A stretch of DNA of 64,000 nt from Oscillospiraceae bacterium (lineage in GTDB: Bacteria; Bacillota; Clostridia; Oscillospirales; Ruminococcaceae). The stretch covers positions 57,403-121,402 of the forward strand of contig JAJQGJ010000014.1 of the NCBI GenBank assembly GCA_021200565.1, in the 5' to 3' direction. A model generated the notes under the pieces. It did not search any database. It was not told where the DNA came from and saw nothing but the letters and a program-made list of their open reading frames with translations. Made by a program: the position numbers and the translations under genes. This document shows positions 60,273 through 64,000 of the stretch, one piece after another (position 1 is the first letter of the stretch; each line of letters starts with the position of its first letter).

Positions 60273-61674
60273 TCTTAACACCTCCGTACAGTTCAGGATT
60301 TCGAAGTCCCTTAAATCTTGAGAGCGAGCCAAGCATCAGTCTCGATGAAAGTACTCCGAATATGAAGTTCATGATAACGCCGACAAGGAGGGTGTAACCG
60401 AACGAGTAGATCGTTCCCTCGATTGTTGTCGGGAACATGAAGTATATCGGCTTCATGATGGTTGCGATGATGCTGTCGGACGGTCCGAAAGCACCCATAA
60501 GGATGATTGCAACGAAAACGATGGTGATATTTCCGTCGAATATTGCACGCCATGCCTTCTGATAGCCGTGATCAAGCGCTGTGTCGAGGGTTTTTCCCTG
60601 TCTCAGCTCTTCCTTGACTCTTTCAAAGGTTACAACGTTCGCATCGACGTCGATACCGACTGCCAGTATGATACCGGCAATACCGGGGATGGTGAGCGTT
60701 ACACCGGAAATGTTTCCGAAGAAGCCGGTGACGCAAGCCACTGTTCCTACAACCTGTCCGAACAGAGCGATGCATGCAACAACACCGGGAAGCTTATAGG
60801 AAACTATCATGTAGATGCAGATGATGATGAATGCAACCAAACCTGCAATGAGCATCGTGTTCTTTGCGCCCTCGCCCATTGAAGCAGAAATTGAGCGGAA
60901 GTTGGATGCCTCAAGAGCAAACGGCAGTGAGCCTGCGCTGATCTTTTCGGCAAGCTCGCTCGCCTCTTCATAGGTGAAGTCACCTGTTATCTGGCACTGT
61001 CCGTCGGTGATGGCGGAGCTTACTGTCGGATAGGAAATGCAGGTGTTGTCCATCCAGATGGAGATGATGCCCTCTTCCTCAGCAAGTCTTGTGGTTGCCT
61101 CGGCGAAGGCTTCGGTTCCCTCTTCGTTGAGAACGAGTGAAACGCCATACTCATAGGTTCCGTCCTCATCCTCCCAGAAAACAGCCTGGGCTGATGTTAC
61201 CATGTCACCGGTGAGGATAATGGTGTCGGCGGTGGTTCCGGATGGATTGCCATAGTCATCCGTCTCATAGCCCTCACGGAATGTGAGCTCAGCGGTTTCT
61301 CCGAGCTCCTGAACAGCTTCCTCAGGGTCGAAATCTTCCTCATCCGACTGCCACGGGAATCTTACAATAATGTCACTGTTTGAGTAGTCAACATAAACCT
61401 CATAGTCTGTGATACCGAGGTTTACAAGTCTCAGCTCCAGAGCGGTCTTTGCCGCATCGAGCTCGTCCTGGGTAGCGTCGACGTCCTCAGCGGGGGAGAA
61501 TGTAACCTCAACACCACCGCTGATGTCAATTCCCCAGCGAATATCACTTACCGACTTGATGACAGTCGTAGTGATGTCGCCATAGTAGGTGCTGATACCA
61601 AAGACGTTAAGCAGCGTGAAAACCACCAACAGCGCAACAACAATAAAGAATACAGGCTTTTTAATGTGCCGCAC
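60256..61674 (-). CDS. secD: Protein translocase subunit SecD
   Basis: 472 residues starting at GTG 61674 with AAGGAGG. The N-terminal helix is followed by DIRWGIDISGGVEVTF and a large extracellular P1 domain (~60-270). Five more helices carry LPGVVACIALFGQVVGTVAC, TIPGIAGIILAVGIDVDANV and FERVKEELRQGKTLDTALDH. The conserved Asp of GIDVDANV, needed for ion coupling, is kept. Confidence 0.97.
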   Translation of the reverse strand: MRHIKKPVFFIVVALLVVFTLLNVFGISTYYGDITTTVIKSVSDIRWGIDISGGVEVTFSPAEDVDATQDELDAAKTALELRLVNLGITDYEVYVDYSNSDIIVRFPWQSDEEDFDPEEAVQELGETAELTFREGYETDDYGNPSGTTADTIILTGDMVTSAQAVFWEDEDGTYEYGVSLVLNEEGTEAFAEATTRLAEEEGIISIWMDNTCISYPTVSSAITDGQCQITGDFTYEEASELAEKISAGSLPFALEASNFRSISASMGEGAKNTMLIAGLVAFIIICIYMIVSYKLPGVVACIALFGQVVGTVACVTGFFGNISGVTLTIPGIAGIILAVGIDVDANVVTFERVKEELRQGKTLDTALDHGYQKAWRAIFDGNITIVFVAIILMGAFGPSDSIIATIMKPIYFMFPTTIEGTIYSFGYTLLVGVIMNFIFGVLSSRLMLGSLSRFKGLRNPELYGGVKNDENL

Positions 61675-61987
61675 TTCTGTTGCCTCCTTAGAATAATTTG
61701 TTAGTCAATGCTGTACTGAATATCCTGAAATCTAAGGCGGACAGCTCAGACGGCATAATTAGCACCGTACAATAAACACATCATACGATGCAACACTACA
61801 TTAGTATAGCCAAAACCTGGCCAAAAGTCAATAGGTACTGCTCAAAAATTCACATAAGTCGGCGGATTGTTGCTAAGAAAAAGATTAAGATTTCTTTAAT
61901 TTTTGCGCCAGCACCCCGAGATATGTTGACAACCTGCCTCAATAAATGCTATAATCAATACACTATTAAATGTAAGGGGGACTTTTC
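61675..61987. promoter_or_regulatory. Divergent promoter region between secD and the DUF975-like gene
   Basis: 313 bases with two promoters. For secD (minus strand): TTGACT (61831-61826), 17 bases, TATACT (61808-61803), giving a ~120-base leader. For the rightward gene: TTGACA (61926-61931), 18 bases, TATAAT (61950-61955). No structured RNA or gene was seen. Confidence 0.78.
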
Positions 61988-62839
61988 ATGAGTTCTATCA
62001 CGCAAAACTACAAAGCGGCTTTCGAGATTCTGAAGAAGAAGCCTGTGCTCCTCTGGGGACTGTCGCTTCTTAGTAACTTCATTATCATCATCGTAACACT
62101 TTTTGGAGGAATTCCAATTATCACTGTTCCGGTTGCACTCGTTCTTCAGGCGAGCCTCTCGGTTCTCTACTTAAAAGGCATCAGAGGCGAGGGAGTTGAG
62201 ACCAAGAACATCTTCTCCGGCTTCACAAGCCTGAAGCAGGCAATTCACGTCGCAGGCGGAATGCTCTGGATGGAGCTCTGGATTCTCCTCTGGGGGCTTA
62301 TCCCGGTTGTCGGATGCGTTTTCGCCGTCATCAAGACCTATGAGTACGCATTCACTCCCTACATCCTCATCACCCGTCCTGAGATAGGAGCTATGGACGC
62401 TCTTAAGGAGTCAAAGAAACTCTCCAAGGGCTTCAAGGGCAAGATGTTCGGCGCACAGGCTCTTATTATCGTTGCAATCTGGCTCTGCGCAATTATCCTT
62501 GGCGTCTTCGCCGCAATCCCGTTCATCGGTGGATTGTTTGGAATCCTCCTCTTCCTCCTCGTAGTTGCAGTTGTAATCTTCTGCCCTATCTTCTTTGGTC
62601 TTGTCAGTGCTAAGTTCTATGAAGATGCGCTTTATGCTGCCGCTCATCCCGTACCCGTTCAGCCGGCACCGCAGCCAGTTCAGTACAACTTCGACCCCTA
62701 CACCGGTCAGCCGCTGAACCCTCAGCCTGCACCGGCACCTCAGCCAGAGCCTGCACCTCAGCCGGAAGCTCCAACTGCACCTGAAGAACCAGTTGCACCT
62801 GAAGCTCCTGCTGATGACGACCAGCCTGAAAGAATCTGA
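61988..62839 (+). CDS. DUF975-like integral membrane protein with Pro-rich tail
   Basis: 283 residues. Four hydrophobic blocks (LLWGLSLLSNFIIIIVTLFG and others), with the pattern AMDALKESKKLSKGFKGKMF between helices that is typical of DUF975-type membrane proteins (a conserved S-x-x-L-x-x-G-x-K). The last 65 residues are a cytoplasmic-looking Pro/Ala/Glu/Gln repeat (PAPAPQPEPAPQPEAPTAPE). It is a lone gene with its own promoter and terminator. The function is unknown; homologues are often called integral membrane proteins. Confidence 0.82.
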   Translation: MSSITQNYKAAFEILKKKPVLLWGLSLLSNFIIIIVTLFGGIPIITVPVALVLQASLSVLYLKGIRGEGVETKNIFSGFTSLKQAIHVAGGMLWMELWILLWGLIPVVGCVFAVIKTYEYAFTPYILITRPEIGAMDALKESKKLSKGFKGKMFGAQALIIVAIWLCAIILGVFAAIPFIGGLFGILLFLLVVAVVIFCPIFFGLVSAKFYEDALYAAAHPVPVQPAPQPVQYNFDPYTGQPLNPQPAPAPQPEPAPQPEAPTAPEEPVAPEAPADDDQPERI

Positions 62840-62860
62840 CAGCTTCAAAGTCTGAATAAT

Positions 62861-62888
62861 AAAAAGAGTCCCGGGTGGGGCTCTTTTT
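62861..62888 (+). terminator. Terminator after the DUF975-like gene
   Basis: AAAAAGAG/CTCTTTTT (62861-62868 with 62881-62888) with CCC/GGG inside and a T run, immediately followed by the promoter of the next gene. Confidence 0.85.
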
Positions 62889-62889
62889 C

Positions 62890-62919
62890 TTGACACAAAC
62901 CCTCAAACTATGCTACTAT
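62890..62919 (+). promoter_or_regulatory. Promoter of the NADAR gene
   Basis: TTGACA (62890-62895), 18-base spacer, TACTAT (62914-62919); the ATG follows at 62942 after GGAGGG. Confidence 0.75.
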
Positions 62920-62941
62920 AATCAAAGAGGAGGGTATCATC

Positions 62942-63451
62942 ATGAGCATTAATTTGGAGGCCAAGAACTACCGTGACCCTTGGCTGGCGGAAGGAATACT
63001 TCTTGACCGGGCTATCGGATTCTTCCCGAGGGAGTTTTACTGCCTCGACAACTACAGTGCCAACAAGATTGAGTACGACGGCTGGGTCTATGGAACGGTA
63101 GAGGAGGCTTATCAGGCGAGTGCTTTCAGGGGCGTTGCCGATGACGTCGTCGAGCTCATACGCAATGCCAAGTCGCCCTATGAAGCAAAGCAGATTTCCC
63201 TTGCTCATAAAGACCGCAAGCGTCCCGATTGGGATTCGGAAAAAGTCGTTGTGATGGAGGAGCTTCTGCGGGAAAAGGTGAGGCAGCATCCATATGTCAA
63301 GGAGATGCTTCTTAAGACCAAGGATTATACTATAGTTGAGGATTCACCCAAAGATTCGTACTGGGGTTGGGGACCGAACCGGGACGGCGAAAACAACATG
63401 GGCAAGCTATGGATGAAAATCCGGGACGAAATTCTCGAAGAAAACAGCTAA
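62942..63451 (+). CDS. NADAR family hydrolase
   Basis: 169 residues. The NADAR (YbiA-like) fold is indicated by FPREFYCLDNYSANKIEYDG, the YGTVEEAYQASAF helix with Glu and Gln in the active site, ALRL-like AKSPYEAKQIS and the closing YWGWGPNRDGENNMGKLWMK. Family members remove ribosylated by-products (N-glycosidase in riboflavin biosynthesis) or ADP-ribose from guanine; some serve in phage defence or as antitoxins to DarT-like enzymes. Here it is a lone gene between terminators, so a house-cleaning role is the default. Confidence 0.9.
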   Translation: MSINLEAKNYRDPWLAEGILLDRAIGFFPREFYCLDNYSANKIEYDGWVYGTVEEAYQASAFRGVADDVVELIRNAKSPYEAKQISLAHKDRKRPDWDSEKVVVMEELLREKVRQHPYVKEMLLKTKDYTIVEDSPKDSYWGWGPNRDGENNMGKLWMKIRDEILEENS

Positions 63452-63464
63452 GTAGATAAGCACA

Positions 63465-63490
63465 AAGCCGAGGTCATGTGATCCCGGCTT
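63465..63490 (+). terminator. Terminator between the convergent NADAR and spoVAC genes
   Basis: AAGCCG/CGGCTT (63465-63470 with 63485-63490) with partial pairing inside, followed by TTTC on the plus strand; the minus strand also gives a short T run, so it may work in both directions. Confidence 0.75.
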
Positions 63491-63497
63491 TTTCGTA

Positions 63498-63941
63498 TCA
63501 TAATTTCGACATTACGAAGTAAATCACCCCATACACCACTCCTGCCGCTGTTCCATAGAGAATAACCGGTCCTGCAATGGTGAAAATCTTTGTGCCGACG
63601 CCTAATATCCAGCCCTCGGTCTTGAATTCGATTGCGGGAGAGGCAACGGCGTTTGCAAAACCCGTTATAGGAACGAGAGTGCCCGCACCGCCATGCTTGG
63701 CGACTTTCGGGTAGATCCCGAAGCCGGTGAGAATTATCGAGCAAAGCACCAGCGTTATCGAAGTAAACGCCGCTGTCTCGTCCTCACTCATTCCGAAATA
63801 CCGGTACAGGTCGCCAATCCCCTGCCCGATGAGGCAGATTATCCCGCCGATAAGGAACGCTTTCGGCACATTAAACCAGGCTTTCGACGGCGCTTCTGCA
63901 TCCTTGGCGAGTTCACTGTATTGTTTGTTTGAGAGGTTCAT
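63498..63941 (-). CDS. spoVAC: Stage V sporulation protein AC
   Basis: 147 residues from ATG 63941 (AGGAG eight bases upstream; an in-frame GTG at 63947 is too close to it). PKAFLIGGIICLIGQGIGDL, the LTGFGIYPKVAKHGGAGTLV loop, and VPITGFANAVASPAIEFKTE then GVGTKIFTIAGPVILYG are the SpoVAC/AE hallmark. It forms part of the mechanosensitive channel moving dipicolinic acid in and out of spores. spoVAD and spoVAE, which usually follow, are not found downstream, since a convergent gene comes next. This is good evidence for a spore former. Confidence 0.95.
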   Translation of the reverse strand: MNLSNKQYSELAKDAEAPSKAWFNVPKAFLIGGIICLIGQGIGDLYRYFGMSEDETAAFTSITLVLCSIILTGFGIYPKVAKHGGAGTLVPITGFANAVASPAIEFKTEGWILGVGTKIFTIAGPVILYGTAAGVVYGVIYFVMSKL

Positions 63942-64000
63942 ATTCACTACTCCTCGTATAATGTATTTACAGGTAATTTAAAGAGAACCCGTATGAAACC

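Overview
The window looks like a piece of a spore-forming, Gram-positive Clostridia chromosome, most likely an Oscillospiraceae/Ruminococcaceae-type gut organism. The evidence is a classical S10-spc-alpha ribosomal operon with Firmicutes gene order and a zinc-type S14, sporulation genes (yabP, yabQ, spoVAC), consensus sigma-A promoters with 17-base spacers, strong AGGAGG ribosome binding sites, many secreted lipoproteins, an inhibitory-type serpin, and two families of short palindromic intergenic repeats. The genus cannot be fixed from sequence alone.

Left part (1-22856): an accessory, mosaic region. At the edge is the right end of a probable ribosomal-peptide (RiPP) export/maturation locus: a 55-residue Cys/Ser/Thr-rich precursor-like peptide, an ABC transporter and a gene cut by the window edge. 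Then come lysS-greA, a KilA-N protein, a ComEC-family protein with an apparently dead metallo-hydrolase tail, a DUF4143 ATPase, a cell-envelope cluster (CotH/lamin-tail protein, LTA-synthase-like sulfatase, tail-anchored surface protein), a YitT membrane protein, a cytidylate-kinase-like protein, the serpin, an Abi_2/HEPN gene behind a short promoter-terminator RNA, a HAD phosphatase, a probable orphan small RNA, tRNA-Leu(CAG), and a methyltransferase-acetyltransferase-methyltransferase cassette with a decayed gene inside it.

Centre (22907-39494): one 32-gene ribosomal operon on the minus strand, from rpsJ to rplQ, including secY, adk, map, a KOW protein, infA and rpoA. Its promoter lies about 400 bases before rpsJ and the leader holds an intrinsic-terminator-like attenuator. 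Unusually long structured spacers precede rpsD, rpoA and rplB.

Right part (39590-63941): a lipoprotein, an overlapping RelA/SpoT-domain plus DUF6718 pair, the sporulation/division block yabP-yabQ-divIC-yabR, orphan solute-binding proteins, two tandem transglutaminase-like lipoproteins, a translation-modification block (dus-trmN6-rsmI-rimI-tsaD) divergent from polA, a HAD phosphatase joined to a RelB/ParE pair, a HigB/HigA pair with a palindromic operator, a sugar-epimerase-like TIM barrel, secD-secF, a DUF975-like membrane protein, a NADAR hydrolase and spoVAC.

The least explained items are the RiPP-like locus at the left edge, the two promoter-plus-terminator RNAs near 18.4 and 20.2 kb, the RelA/SpoT-DUF6718 overlap, the paired palindromic repeats that run into gene 3' ends, and the serpin with alanine at its predicted P1 site.
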